Notes: generated by a model not told the origin, from the sequence alone. A stretch of DNA of 64,000 bases from Neptuniibacter halophilus (GCF_030295765.1 NZ_AP027292.1:3038001-3102000); one strand, 5' to 3'; counted from the stretch's first letter, positions 39,572 to 48,314 are shown. Made by a program: numbers and translations.

Positions 39572-40129
39572 CTACCTGCGCTCGCTAACCAGCCCGTCCC
39601 GGCAGCTATTCAGGAGCTTTTCGGCGTAGCTGTCATCATCGACCGCACGGGAGATGGCGACGGCGCCGATCATTAATACCGCCTGGCGGATCGCTTCCTG
39701 TTCATCTGTGGTTTCGCGGTTGTCCAGTTGTTGGATATTGTGAATAAAGCCCTTCAGCACCCGGGTGTAGGTCTGGCGTACCTGCTGATCGCGCTGGGTG
39801 ATATCGGTGGTCAGAAAGGCCAGCGGGCAACGCAATGTATCACCTTCCCGGTGTTGAAGGCTGAGGTACCCTTCGATCAGATGTTTGCGGTCGCTGGCAT
39901 TGGCACGGGCCAGATTTTTTGCTGTATTGGCTGCGGCGAGAATTGCTTCGGCGTAGAGCTCACTCTTTGAGGAAAAGTGGTTATAGAAGGCACCCCGGGT
40001 CATCCCGGCGTGTTGCATGACGTCATTGATGCCAACATTTTCAAACCCTTCCCGGGTGAAAAGTTCAGCGGCACTTTGCAGGATACGCTCCCGGCTCTGC
40101 TGTTTCTGTGATGCGCTCCAACCCATCAT
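39572..40129 (-). CDS. TetR-family transcriptional regulator
   Basis: A 185-residue regulator. The helix-turn-helix (about 10-57) reads FENVGINDVMQHAGMTRGAFYNHFSSKSEL. It is divergent from a glutathione S-transferase gene, and a 20-bp inverted repeat (40176) lies between them. It probably represses itself and the transferase in response to a toxic compound. The stop codon falls in the partial third copy of the upstream-strand tandem repeat. Start codons at 40129 and 40126 are both ATG; they cannot be told apart. Confidence 0.9.
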   Translation of the reverse strand: MMGWSASQKQQSRERILQSAAELFTREGFENVGINDVMQHAGMTRGAFYNHFSSKSELYAEAILAAANTAKNLARANASDRKHLIEGYLSLQHREGDTLRCPLAFLTTDITQRDQQVRQTYTRVLKGFIHNIQQLDNRETTDEQEAIRQAVLMIGAVAISRAVDDDSYAEKLLNSCRDGLVSERR

Positions 40130-40175
40130 TCTCTCCTTTTTTATGTCTGCGGGTCATAGTATGCCCTGGGTTCAG

Positions 40176-40195
40176 AATATGTTCTTGAACATATT
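40176..40195. promoter_or_regulatory. TetR operator between tetR and the GST gene
   Basis: AATATGTTC and GAACATATT are perfect 9-bp arms separated by two bases, in the divergent promoter region. Confidence 0.72.
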
Positions 40196-40246
40196 GTTGC
40201 TGAGTTTAGAGTCATTATCAGTTTTCAGCAAAAAGGAGATTTGGCC

Positions 40247-40888
40247 ATGTCTGGCTTCGTTAAAATTCTCGGCCCTCAGTTCAGCACTTTTGTTCGTTCA
40301 GTGATGATCGCCTGCGAGGAGAAGGGGATCAGCTATGAATACGGTATGGAACACAATGGCAAGCCGGTGGCGCTGGCCAGTGAAGAGTTACTGAGCCTGC
40401 ACCCCTACGGAAAAATTCCGGTGTTGCTGACGGAGGATGCGGTGATCTGCGAGACCGCCAGTATTATTCGCTATCTGGATATGAATTTTTCCGGTACACA
40501 TCTGCAGCCAGATGCCGGGCTTGCGAGAGCTGAAGTTGATCAGTGGAGTGCGCTGATCAGCCGATATATTGATCAGGCGATCGTGCGTGATTGCCTGCTG
40601 GAATTTGCCCGCCCGAAAGGTGAAAACGGCACAGTACGTATGGATAAAGTCGAGCAGGCAACACCCGAATTGCAGCGTGCGCTGGATAACCTGTCGAAGC
40701 AACTGGGGGATAAGGAATACCTGTGCGGGGGAGGCTTCAGTATGGCGGATATTCTTTTGCTGCCGATGCTGGATTATCTGGCCGGATCGCCTCTTGGCGG
40801 TTTAATTTCTGATACCGCTAATCTGATGCCTTATCTGCAGCGGTTACGGCAACGAGAATCGGCGCAGAAAGTGCTCCGCGCCGGTTAG
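40247..40888 (+). CDS. Glutathione S-transferase
   Basis: A 213-residue cytoplasmic transferase. The N-terminal thioredoxin-like domain (about 1-80) has FSTFVRSVMIACEEKGISYE, the cis-proline in GKIPVL and the glutathione-binding ETASIIRYL. The C-terminal helical domain (about 90-205) contains GGFSMADILLLPMLDYL. AAGGAG lies about 9 bases upstream of the ATG at 40247, and a TTG six bases earlier is less likely. It is probably induced through the divergent TetR regulator. The electrophilic substrate is unknown. Confidence 0.9.
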   Translation: MSGFVKILGPQFSTFVRSVMIACEEKGISYEYGMEHNGKPVALASEELLSLHPYGKIPVLLTEDAVICETASIIRYLDMNFSGTHLQPDAGLARAEVDQWSALISRYIDQAIVRDCLLEFARPKGENGTVRMDKVEQATPELQRALDNLSKQLGDKEYLCGGGFSMADILLLPMLDYLAGSPLGGLISDTANLMPYLQRLRQRESAQKVLRAG

Positions 40889-40894
40889 TTTTTC

Positions 40895-40932
40895 GGGCCG
40901 GGCTGCAACAGAGGGCAGCCCGGCTCTTTTTT
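40895..40932 (+). terminator. Terminator of the GST gene
   Basis: GCCGGGCTGC and GCAGCCCGGC form a perfect 10-bp stem with an eight-base loop, followed by TCTTTTTT. The T-run overlaps the stop codon of the convergent chemoreceptor gene. Confidence 0.9.
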
Positions 40933-42812
40933 ACACTTTAAACTTGTTCAGTTCACGATCCTGCCGGAGGGTCAGTTCAGCCATACCGTGGCAGTTACTT
41001 TCCTGCTCTTTAGCACTGTCAGCAACCGACTGGCTGAGGTCACGGATATTGGTGGTATTACGGTTGATCTCCTCCGCGGTTGCGCTTTGCTGCTCGGCAG
41101 CGGTGGCGATCTGCACCGTCATCTGATTGATCTCCTGAATGCTGTCACGGATGATGTTGAGTGCGGCGTCCGCCTCGCTGGCAACGGTCTGGGTCTGGGT
41201 TGCCATCTCCTGACTGTTGAGAATGATCCCCTCAGCGCTTTTGACCCCGGTCTGCAACTGCTGGATCATACTCTTGATCTCCTCCGTTGACTGACGGGTG
41301 CGTGAGGCCAGCGCGCCGCACTTCATCGGCGACCACGGCAAAACCGCGACCCATATCTCCGGCCCGGGCCGCCTCGATGGCCGCATTTAGTGCCAGCAGG
41401 TTAGTTTGTTCGGCAATCTCGGTAATGACGGTCAGGATCGACTCGATATTATCGCTGTAACCTGCCAGTTGCTTGATTGATTCCACAATGTTGTTCATAT
41501 CCCCGGCCAGTATGCCGATCGACTCAGTTGTCCGGGAAACCACGGCGGCGCCCTGTTCGGTGGCTTCATCGGCGCGTCTTGCCGAGTCAGCCGCATGCTG
41601 GGCATTGCTGGCGACATCCTGAGCGGTGGCTGACATCTCGTGCATCGCGGTCGCCAGTTGGTCCAGCTCGTACAGTTGCTGTTCCAGTTTGGTGGCGGCA
41701 GAGGAGGCAGAGGCGGAGGTCATATCACTGTTATTGCGGACTTCAGAGGTGATCTCTTTAATATGGCTGATCAGGCTCTGCAGATAATTGATGAACTCAT
41801 TGAAGTCGGTGGAGACCTGACCAAACTCATCTTTACTGCTGATCTGCAGACGCTTGGTCAGATCGCCGTCACCACTGTTGATCTCAACCAGTGAGCTGCG
41901 CAGACTGGCCAGTGGCAGCAGTTGCCGGGAAACTGCCATATACAGGGCAGCACTACAGATCAGGGCACTGATCAGGGTGGCGATCAGTGCGGTGATACCA
42001 AACTCCCGGGCGCCGGCCATGACCAATCTTTTATCCAGCACGACACCGATGAGCCAGTCACTGCCATGCAGACCCTGCAGGGGGTTAAATGCGGTAAATA
42101 CATCGCTACCCCCGACACGGGCTTCGATCAGGCTGCTGCTGAAGCCGGGGGGCTGATCATCAAAAAGATCGCTGAGTGGCTTGCCGTTCAGGTCGGGATC
42201 GGGGTGGCTGATGATATTGCCGTTGCGGTTGACCAGAAAGGCGTAACCGGTGTTATGGAAGTTCAGTGTATTCAGCGCTTCTGATACGGTTTTAAGGCTC
42301 AGGTCGCCGCCGAAGGCGCCTTTAAAGGTTCCTTTGTCGTAGAGATTGGCTACGGCAGAAATCAGGATTTCCCCGGTGGCCGCATCCGCGTAAGGGTCGG
42401 TCAGTACGGCCTGCTTATTTTGTTTGGCGTAAGGGTACCAGGGGCGTTTGCGGGCATCCCAGTTTTCCGGATTCCAGCTTGGATCATTGGTGATCGGTTT
42501 ACCATCGGTCTCCAGTCCGCCGAAAATCAGCAGAAACTCCTGTTTAAGCAGGGGGTTTTCAAAGGTGCTCTGAATGGTTTCAGGGGAGAAATCTCCATCG
42601 ATGCGTGCCGCCATCATATCGATCAGTTTCAGCTTTGCATTCAGCCAGTGACTGATCTGGTAGCTCAGCACCGAACTGGCCTCCAGTGTACTCTGTTCTG
42701 ACTTCTCGTAAAGATAGTCACTGACTCTCTGGTATTGCAGCAGTGAGTACAGGGCAAAGGTGACTGCAACAATGGCGGATGCCAGCAGAGCAACTTTATG
42801 GGAAACCTTCAT
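40931..42812 (-). pseudogene. Methyl-accepting chemotaxis protein interrupted by a frameshift
   Basis: Two overlapping frames together encode one chemoreceptor. The first starts at 42812 ([14 protein letters not shown] upstream) and has membrane helix 1, a Cache-like periplasmic domain (about residues 30-270), helix 2, HAMP, and the signalling domain through [12 protein letters not shown]. It then runs into foreign residues and stops at 41232. The missing remainder ([15 protein letters not shown] onward, ending ELNKFKV) is encoded in another frame to 40931. Removing one base in the G/C run 41311-41318 restores [13 protein letters not shown], as expected of the family. A sequencing error or a real one-base insertion would both explain it. 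Confidence 0.88.
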
Positions 42813-43074
42813 AAGCAGGGCCTCATTCGTTAAACGGGGGTATCGGTCAGGCTGATGCTCCAGCGGGCTTCCCTGATCCACCGGATTTAGCACTCATTTT
42901 ATTTTTGATCATAAGTTGCGGATTGCAAGTTTCAGACAGCCGTTCCGCTTACGCTGAAATGCTGTCAGGTGTCCTCTGTCTTCAGCACTGACACCACATC
43001 AGCCATGCTATAAGGGCAGAAACGTGTTAAGGCGTGTCAGCTACCCGATATCAGGCAGGTGCATTGTTTTTTTG

Positions 43075-43200
43075 ATGCGGGTGGTTATCGTGGCGCAGAA
43101 TCGTGAACAGACTAATAATGTTAAAGCGCGCTGGAAGCGTGTTGAATTACCTAGCAGAATTAAAGAACGGAGTAATCATCCGCGTATCTACAAGGTTTAA
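43075..43200 (+). CDS. Possible 41-residue basic peptide
   Basis: A short frame beginning ATGCGGGTGGTT and ending TAA at 43200. A GTG at 43090 would give 36 residues (MAQNREQTNNVKARWKRVEL and onward). The product is strongly basic, ending RIYKV. There is no Shine-Dalgarno sequence before the ATG, which follows a T-run, and I know no family for it. I list it as possible only. Confidence 0.2.
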   Translation: MRVVIVAQNREQTNNVKARWKRVELPSRIKERSNHPRIYKV

Positions 43201-43232
43201 TTGAGAGCTAGTATGCGCGGCTAGCGTGAGTA

Positions 43233-43302
43233 CCCGTTCAGGATAATGAAGTGTCGGTGTGATCTCACCAAAACCTCAGATCACCGATGGATGCCGAACG
43301 GG
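43233..43302 (+). promoter_or_regulatory. Compound stem-loop upstream of hypA
   Basis: An outer stem CCCGTTC/GAACGGG (43233-43239 with 43296-43302) encloses an inner stem TCGG-TGATCT/AGATCA-CCGA (from 43254 to 43287) with a two-base bulge and a 12-base loop. It lies 56 bases before the hypA ATG. It is not a riboswitch that I can name. Confidence 0.4.
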
Positions 43303-43358
43303 AACAACCTGATTCTGTCATTCGACCTGACGAATGTCATAAAGGCTAAGAGTTAACG

Positions 43359-43700
43359 ATGCATGAAATGTCGATTTGCGAGGGGATTATGCAGGTGCTT
43401 GAGGAGCAATCCCGGGTGCAACACTATCAGCGGATCAGGACGGTCTGGCTCGAGGTGGGTCCACTGGCGATGGTCGAAACCGATGCACTGCGTTTCTGCT
43501 TTGAAGCGGTGACCCGCAATACACTGGCGGATCAGGCACGGCTGGAAATTATCGAACGGCCCGGCGAAGCCTGGTGTCTGCAGTGTGCTCAGACCGTGCC
43601 AATCCATAACCGTTATGATGCCTGCACTCAGTGTGGTAGTTATCAGTTACAGGTGACTCAGGGTGATGAATTACGCATAAAAGAGCTGGAGGTGGAGTGA
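43359..43700 (+). CDS. hypA: Hydrogenase/urease nickel incorporation protein HypA
   Basis: A 113-residue metallochaperone. The N-terminal MHE motif (His2) supplies the nickel ligand. The zinc site is two CxxC pairs, in WCLQCAQT and CTQCGSY. With HypB it delivers nickel to NiFe hydrogenases, and in some bacteria to urease. Its stop overlaps the hypB start by four bases (ATGA-type). No hydrogenase, urease or other hyp gene lies in the window. The ribosome site is weak (AAGAG). Confidence 0.95.
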   Translation: MHEMSICEGIMQVLEEQSRVQHYQRIRTVWLEVGPLAMVETDALRFCFEAVTRNTLADQARLEIIERPGEAWCLQCAQTVPIHNRYDACTQCGSYQLQVTQGDELRIKELEVE

Positions 43701-44614
43701 TGTGTACAGTCTGCGGGTGCAGTGAGGGTGAAGTCCGGGTTGAGGGAGCGTCTGCCGGGGAAAAGGATGCCCGTGCCCCGGAAAAACATACCCACAGTCA
43801 TGATCATGCTCATGGCTATTCATCAGCACCGGTCACGGTAGAGGGGGATAATCTTCATTTCGGGAGAGGTCCTGCCCATGCGCACGCACCGGGATTGTCA
43901 CAAACCCGGATGGTGCAGATTGAGCAGGATATACTGGGCAAAAATAACCGCTATGCGGAGATTAACCGGCAGCGTTTTATGCGCGACAACCTGTTTGCCC
44001 TGAATCTGGTTTCCAGCCCCGGATCAGGCAAAACCACGTTGCTGACGGCCTCCATCGAGCGAACCGGTCAGCGTTATCCGGTGGCGGTGATTGAGGGCGA
44101 TCAGCAGACCGCGAACGATGCGGAGCGGATTCGGGCTACCGGAGTGAAAGCGATTCAGGTCAATACCGGCAAGGGCTGTCATCTGGATGCGCATATGGTC
44201 GGGCACGCGCTGGATCACTTTTCGGATCTCAGCGGCGGGGTACTGTTTATCGAGAACGTCGGGAATCTGGTCTGTCCGGCGGCCTTTGATCTGGGTGAGG
44301 CGCACAAAGTTGCGATTCTCTCCGTGACCGAGGGGGAAGATAAGCCTCTGAAATATCCGGATATGTTCCATGCAGCCGATCTGATGCTGCTGAACAAGGT
44401 CGATCTGCTGCCTTATCTCGATTTTGATGTTGAACAGTGTATCGCCGCCGCGCGCCGGGTTAACCCGGAGATCGGGGTGATTCAGGTGTCTGCCCGTTCC
44501 GGTGAAGGGATGGATATCTGGCTGGAGTGGATTGAGCAGCGCCGCAGGGCACTGATTCAGGCGCGAATTGATCAGTTGCAGACTGAGATTAACAAGCTGA
44601 AGGCCTGTTTGTGA
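43697..44614 (+). CDS. hypB: Nickel-loading GTPase HypB
   Basis: A 305-residue SIMIBI-class GTPase. The N-terminal CTVCGC motif is the high-affinity nickel site found in E. coli HypB. A histidine-rich stretch (about residues 31-70, [11 protein letters not shown] and HAHAP) can store nickel. The P-loop is [11 protein letters not shown] and the G4 motif is LLNKVDLL; the metal site between them lies in [10 protein letters not shown]. It hydrolyses GTP to hand nickel to the HypA-bound target. It is coupled to hypA by a four-base overlap. Confidence 0.96.
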   Translation: MMCTVCGCSEGEVRVEGASAGEKDARAPEKHTHSHDHAHGYSSAPVTVEGDNLHFGRGPAHAHAPGLSQTRMVQIEQDILGKNNRYAEINRQRFMRDNLFALNLVSSPGSGKTTLLTASIERTGQRYPVAVIEGDQQTANDAERIRATGVKAIQVNTGKGCHLDAHMVGHALDHFSDLSGGVLFIENVGNLVCPAAFDLGEAHKVAILSVTEGEDKPLKYPDMFHAADLMLLNKVDLLPYLDFDVEQCIAAARRVNPEIGVIQVSARSGEGMDIWLEWIEQRRRALIQARIDQLQTEINKLKACL

Positions 44615-44667
44615 GCCGGGTAACGAAAATCCGGAGCAATGATCTAAAGCTCAGCCGCGTTGCTTAA

Positions 44668-44692
44668 TGGCGGATTGAACCTCAATCCGCCA
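44668..44692. terminator. Hairpin between hypB and hisI
   Basis: TGGCGGATTG and CAATCCGCCA form a perfect 10-bp stem with a five-base loop. It sits between the convergent genes but lacks long T-runs, so termination is plausible, not certain. Confidence 0.55.
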
Positions 44693-44707
44693 TGGAATCT
44701 GAGCGTC

Positions 44708-45133
44708 TTAGCCCTGTGCGCAGCAGGGCTCGGCAATCACTTCGGCCTGATCGCCCTTAACGGCGTGGTAGAAGCAGTTGGAGCGTTCGGTATGGCAGGC
44801 AGGGCCTTGCTGATCAACCAGACACAGCAGTGTGTCGCCATCACAATCAATACGCATCTCTACCAGCTTCTGCACATGCCCGGAGCTCTCTCCTTTACGC
44901 CAATAGGCCTGACGCGAACGGGACCAGTAGCAGACCTGACCTGTTTTCAGCGTCTCCTCAATGGAGGCCCGGTTCATCCAGGCCATCATGAGCACTTCGC
45001 CGGTGGCTTGTTGCTGGGCGATGGCGGGAATCAGGCCGTCCTGATTAAAGCGAAGGTTATCCAGCACTTCTGCCAGATCTGTCCGGGCACCCAGTGGCGC
45101 GGACTCCAGAGCGTAAAAGAAATCGTTTTTCAT
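44708..45133 (-). CDS. hisI: Phosphoribosyl-AMP cyclohydrolase
   Basis: A 141-residue monofunctional HisI that opens the adenine ring of phosphoribosyl-AMP in histidine synthesis. The metal-binding region is MRIDCDGDTLLCLVDQQGPACHTER, with conserved cysteines and aspartates, preceded by YWSRSRQAYWRKGESSGH. It is not fused to HisE, unlike the enterobacterial enzyme, and no other his gene is near. The start at 45133 gives MKNDFFYALE; the frame extends upstream to 45214 without a conserved character. Confidence 0.94.
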   Translation of the reverse strand: MKNDFFYALESAPLGARTDLAEVLDNLRFNQDGLIPAIAQQQATGEVLMMAWMNRASIEETLKTGQVCYWSRSRQAYWRKGESSGHVQKLVEMRIDCDGDTLLCLVDQQGPACHTERSNCFYHAVKGDQAEVIAEPCCAQG

Positions 45134-45298
45134 GCTATTCCGGTCTGTCAGTAAAAAATCTGTGCGAATCATAGCACAGGGGGTGAAGGTTCCAGCGTTT
45201 AAAAAATGAATCATTATCCATTTCTCTACTCAAAGCCTGCATAAGATCAGCTTCGCAGGCTGACGAATGAGGTCTCCTGAGCCACAAAGGGGACTGCG

Positions 45299-45329
45299 TT
45301 GACCCGGTAAAATTGGATAGTGTTATGAT
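45299..45329 (+). promoter_or_regulatory. Extended -10 promoter upstream of the PhoD-like gene
   Basis: TTGACC (45299-45304) and TGTTATGAT, an extended -10 with the TATGAT hexamer at 45324-45329. The spacer is 19 bases, a little long. If real, transcription starts near 45336, after the ATG of the short frame at 45325. Confidence 0.4.
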
Positions 45330-45615
45330 CAGTCGTGCCAGCCTTTTGGCCTTTATTCTTGCCCTTGTATTTACACTGTTGTGTGTCAAATCCTGCTCCC
45401 TGTTCAGCCATGAGGACGGAGCAGCGGCAAATGTTGAGCTAAACCCCTCTGTTGCCGATGCAAAGTCAGGTAAACCCATTGAATTGTCTTTACCCGGGTC
45501 GATAAACTATCAGCAGACCTCTATACAGGGAGAGTACAGACACGCTTATGAGCACAGCCAATTCCGCACTGCCCTATATCATTGCCGGACCGATTCTGCG
45601 TCGGGTTCAGCCTGA
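45325..45615 (+). CDS. Possible small membrane protein
   Basis: A 96-residue frame. The N-terminus (about residues 4-26, SLLAFILALVFTLLCV) is a convincing membrane helix or signal sequence with cysteines following; the rest is polar. Its 3' end overlaps the PhoD-like gene by 68 bases. Against it: no ribosome site, and a good -10 box covers its ATG. I do not recognise a family. It may be real, with a different start, or a chance frame. Confidence 0.35.
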   Translation: MISRASLLAFILALVFTLLCVKSCSLFSHEDGAAANVELNPSVADAKSGKPIELSLPGSINYQQTSIQGEYRHAYEHSQFRTALYHCRTDSASGSA

Positions 45616-47437
45616 AGAGGTTGTTATCTGGCTGGTAACGCGGGAGCCGTTGCAGGCCCGCTTCAGTCTGTTCACGGATAAGCAGCAACTCACCGAACTG
45701 GATTGTGCTGCAATCACCTCAACGCTGCAGGTAGGGGAGCACGCCTATATTCACCTGATTCATTATCGGGCGGACACGCCACTGCCCCATAATCAATGGC
45801 TTTACTATGATCTGATCTGTCAGGTTGATGGTCAGTCGAGTGCTCTGGGAGAGCTGGTACCGGCACTGCTTTACCCGGGGGAAACGCGCCCTGGTTTTGT
45901 GCTGAAAATGCAGCTCGATCATGTGCTGCACGGCTCCTGCCGCAAGCCTCACTATGCTTCGGAAGATGCCCTTCTGAGGGTTGATCAGGTATTGGCGCAG
46001 AGCGTGAATGATCCGGCTGATCGGCCTGCGTTGCTGATGATGGCCGGTGACCAGATCTATGCCGATGATGTGGCCGGACCGATGCTCTCGGCAATCCATC
46101 AAACCATCGATCTGCTGGGGCTTTACCCGGAATTGATTGAGGGCGCCACGGTCAGTAACTGCAAAGAGCTCTATAACAGTCCGCATAACTACTACGAACG
46201 AGAATCCCTGCTGCCCCATACCAAGGCCAATCAGGCCCTGCAGGAGCGCTTTTTTGGTGGCGCCCGCAAGCCGATTTTCACTGCTGACACCGCACATAAT
46301 CATCTGATTACCCTGTCGGAAGTGCTGGCTATGTACTTTCTGGTCTGGTCCCCCCAGCTCTGGCCGAAACTGAAGCTGGGGATCAGCGATGTGGCAGAGC
46401 CGCACCGTGACCGGTATCTCGAAGAGCAGCGTGAAATTGAAACGTTCAGCCGGGGGCTGGACAGGGTTCAGCGTGCCCTGGCGCATGTTCCGGTGTATAT
46501 GATCTTTGATGACCATGATGTCACCGATGACTGGAATCTGACCCGAGGCTGGGAGGAGGCGGCATACCAGCATCTGTTCTCCCGCAGTATTATCGGCAAT
46601 GCCCTGATTGGTTACTGGTTATGTCAGGGCTGGGGAAATGCGCCGGACAAATTTCCGTTGTCATGGCTGGAACAGTTCCGCCCGGGCACGGCTAATAAGG
46701 AACTGATAGATAGTCTGCTGGAATTTGAAACCTGGCACTATAGTCTGCCGACAGCGCCGAAGCTGGTGGTGCTGGACACCCGCACCAAACGCTGGTGGTC
46801 GGAGAGCAGTCAGGCCAAACCTTCTGGCCTGATGGACTGGGAAGCGCTATCTGATCTGCAACAGGAGCTGCTGGGCGAGGATGCGGTACTGCTGGTTTCT
46901 CCGGCCCCGATCTTCGGTATGAAGCTGATTGAGACCGTTCAGCGCATCTTTACCTACTTTGGCCGCGCATTAATGGTGGATGCGGAAAACTGGATGGCCC
47001 ATGCGGGCTCTGCCAATGTGATCCTGAATATATTCCGCCACCGGAAAACACCTCAGCATTTTGTGATTCTGTCCGGCGATGTGCATTACTCCTTTGCTTA
47101 CGACATAAAAATACGTTTTCGTAAGAACAGCCCGGATATATGGCAGATCACCTGCAGTGGTTTCAAGAATGAGTTTCCGCACACACTATTGCGGCTGTTT
47201 GATCGCTGCAACCGCTGGCTCTATGGCAGCCGCTCGCCATTGAACTGGCTGACCAAGCGTCGCCGGATGCAGATCCGCTCGCGAATCCCTGAAGGTCGTG
47301 AGCATGACAGGGTACTTAACCTGAGTGGGGTCGGACGGCTGCGTCTGGATCAGCAGGGCGTGCCTGAACAGATCAGTGTACTGCCAGCCGGTGGTGGCGA
47401 AATCAGCTTTCCGCCAAGAGAGAAAGCCGATCCCTGA
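45548..47437 (+). CDS. PhoD-like alkaline phosphatase/metallophosphatase
   Basis: A 629-residue protein of the PhoD-like phosphatase group. Metal-binding motifs are MMAGDQIYADDV, MIFDDHDVTDDWN and VILSGDVHYSFAYD. An N-terminal beta domain (about 10-120) precedes the catalytic core. No signal peptide is visible at this start, so it may be cytoplasmic, as several members of this large-size group are, or the true N-terminus may differ. The substrate (phosphodiester or monoester) is not evident. The frame has only a distant GGGAG upstream. Confidence 0.8.
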   Translation: MSTANSALPYIIAGPILRRVQPEEVVIWLVTREPLQARFSLFTDKQQLTELDCAAITSTLQVGEHAYIHLIHYRADTPLPHNQWLYYDLICQVDGQSSALGELVPALLYPGETRPGFVLKMQLDHVLHGSCRKPHYASEDALLRVDQVLAQSVNDPADRPALLMMAGDQIYADDVAGPMLSAIHQTIDLLGLYPELIEGATVSNCKELYNSPHNYYERESLLPHTKANQALQERFFGGARKPIFTADTAHNHLITLSEVLAMYFLVWSPQLWPKLKLGISDVAEPHRDRYLEEQREIETFSRGLDRVQRALAHVPVYMIFDDHDVTDDWNLTRGWEEAAYQHLFSRSIIGNALIGYWLCQGWGNAPDKFPLSWLEQFRPGTANKELIDSLLEFETWHYSLPTAPKLVVLDTRTKRWWSESSQAKPSGLMDWEALSDLQQELLGEDAVLLVSPAPIFGMKLIETVQRIFTYFGRALMVDAENWMAHAGSANVILNIFRHRKTPQHFVILSGDVHYSFAYDIKIRFRKNSPDIWQITCSGFKNEFPHTLLRLFDRCNRWLYGSRSPLNWLTKRRRMQIRSRIPEGREHDRVLNLSGVGRLRLDQQGVPEQISVLPAGGGEISFPPREKADP

Positions 47438-47525
47438 TCAGGGAACCTGCGAGCCCGTCGTGCCGGGCACCAACAGGGCTTATGCTCAGGTTCCTCAGGG
47501 GCATCCGATACAGCGGGTCGCAGAG

Positions 47526-48173
47526 TTAACCCACGACATCCAGTTGGCGCTCGCGGAATATTCCGCCGCGGGCTTCTGAGAGTGCTTTGCAGGCGGGGAT
47601 ATCCACCCCTTCCAGTCCGTTGATCGCGGAGACATAAACCTCCGGTATCAGTTCGCTGGCGCGGGCGATAAAGGCTTTCACTGCAGGGTAAGAGCCGCTC
47701 AGGCTGGGCCGGCAATGTTGCTGATAGGTGGATTCGTCCTGAGCGTTGAGTGAGATCGACAGTGCATCGATACACTCCGCCAGCTCGGGAACGATGTCCC
47801 GTTTGTGAAACAGGCTGCCAAGCCCGTCGGTGTTGAGCCGGGTCCGGCCACCGCGGCCCTTGACCCAGCGAGCGACCCGGAGCAGGGTTTTCAGACGCAG
47901 AGTGGGTTCACCGTAACCACAGAATACCACTTCGCTGTAACGTTTCGGATCACCGATCAGTGGTATCACCTCTTCATGGGAGGGCAGCGTACTCAGGTAC
48001 AGCTCGTGGCCTTTAACCTCCATCGAGCCGTTATGTTTCGGGCAGAAACCACAGGCCAGCGTGCAGCGGTCGGTCAGATTGACGTAGAGGCTGTTACGAA
48101 TCAGGTAAACATAGCTGTCGCTATGATCTGCAGGGGTCTCTCTGCGTGCGGGATTGGGGCGAACTCGGGACAT
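47526..48173 (-). CDS. Radical SAM protein, TatD-associated type
   Basis: A 215-residue minimal radical SAM enzyme. The cluster motif CxxxCxxC is C37, C41 and C44 (DRCTLACGFCPK), followed by the GYGEPTLR SAM-binding motif and RLNTDGLG. Its compact size and motif context fit the group often encoded next to tatD. No tatD gene lies in this window. The start at 48173 (MSRVRPNP) is taken; a longer frame to 48260 is also open. It is probably not the partner of the AmmeMemoRadiSam genes, which belongs to a different, longer family. Function unknown. Confidence 0.75.
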   Translation of the reverse strand: MSRVRPNPARRETPADHSDSYVYLIRNSLYVNLTDRCTLACGFCPKHNGSMEVKGHELYLSTLPSHEEVIPLIGDPKRYSEVVFCGYGEPTLRLKTLLRVARWVKGRGGRTRLNTDGLGSLFHKRDIVPELAECIDALSISLNAQDESTYQQHCRPSLSGSYPAVKAFIARASELIPEVYVSAINGLEGVDIPACKALSEARGGIFRERQLDVVG

Positions 48174-48314
48174 AATTTTCTGCAACTGTGTAATGTCCGT
48201 GCAGCGTAGCACTGAATGGGTTAAGCATCGTTGATGCCTGTCAAACCATTGAGGTCTCAAGGAGAAAACCGGCCAGGCAGGTCAAGCCGGGTGTTGTAAA
48301 ACGAAGGGGACCTG

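Larger units (their letters stand above)
39391..39573. repeat. 87-bp tandem duplication containing REP-like palindromes
   Basis: Two copies of an 87-bp unit (39391-39477 and 39478-39564) differ at only a handful of positions. A third copy breaks off after nine bases (39565-39573). Each full copy holds one REP-like core. Because 87 is a multiple of three, a 98-codon frame stays open through it on the plus strand, but it has no ribosome site or coding character. Confidence 0.85.
42813..43358. other. Large intergenic region between MCP and hypA
   Basis: These 546 bases should hold the MCP promoter, a possible 41-codon frame (43075-43200), and several inverted repeats before hypA. The repeats are AGCTAG/GCTAGC near 43207-43224, a compound stem at 43233-43302 and CATTCG/CGAATG near 43320-43337. 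No tRNA, terminator or insertion sequence is recognisable. Confidence 0.5.

Noticed and set aside
39333..39629. 98-codon plus-strand frame through the tandem repeat
   Set aside because: It is open only because the 87-bp unit is a multiple of three; the encoded repeats come from REP-like palindromes and there is no ribosome site.
47526..48173. Missing radical SAM component of the AmmeMemoRadiSam system
   Set aside because: The protein is too short and its motif context fits the TatD-associated radical SAM group; it is also 42 kb from the ammB-ammA pair.
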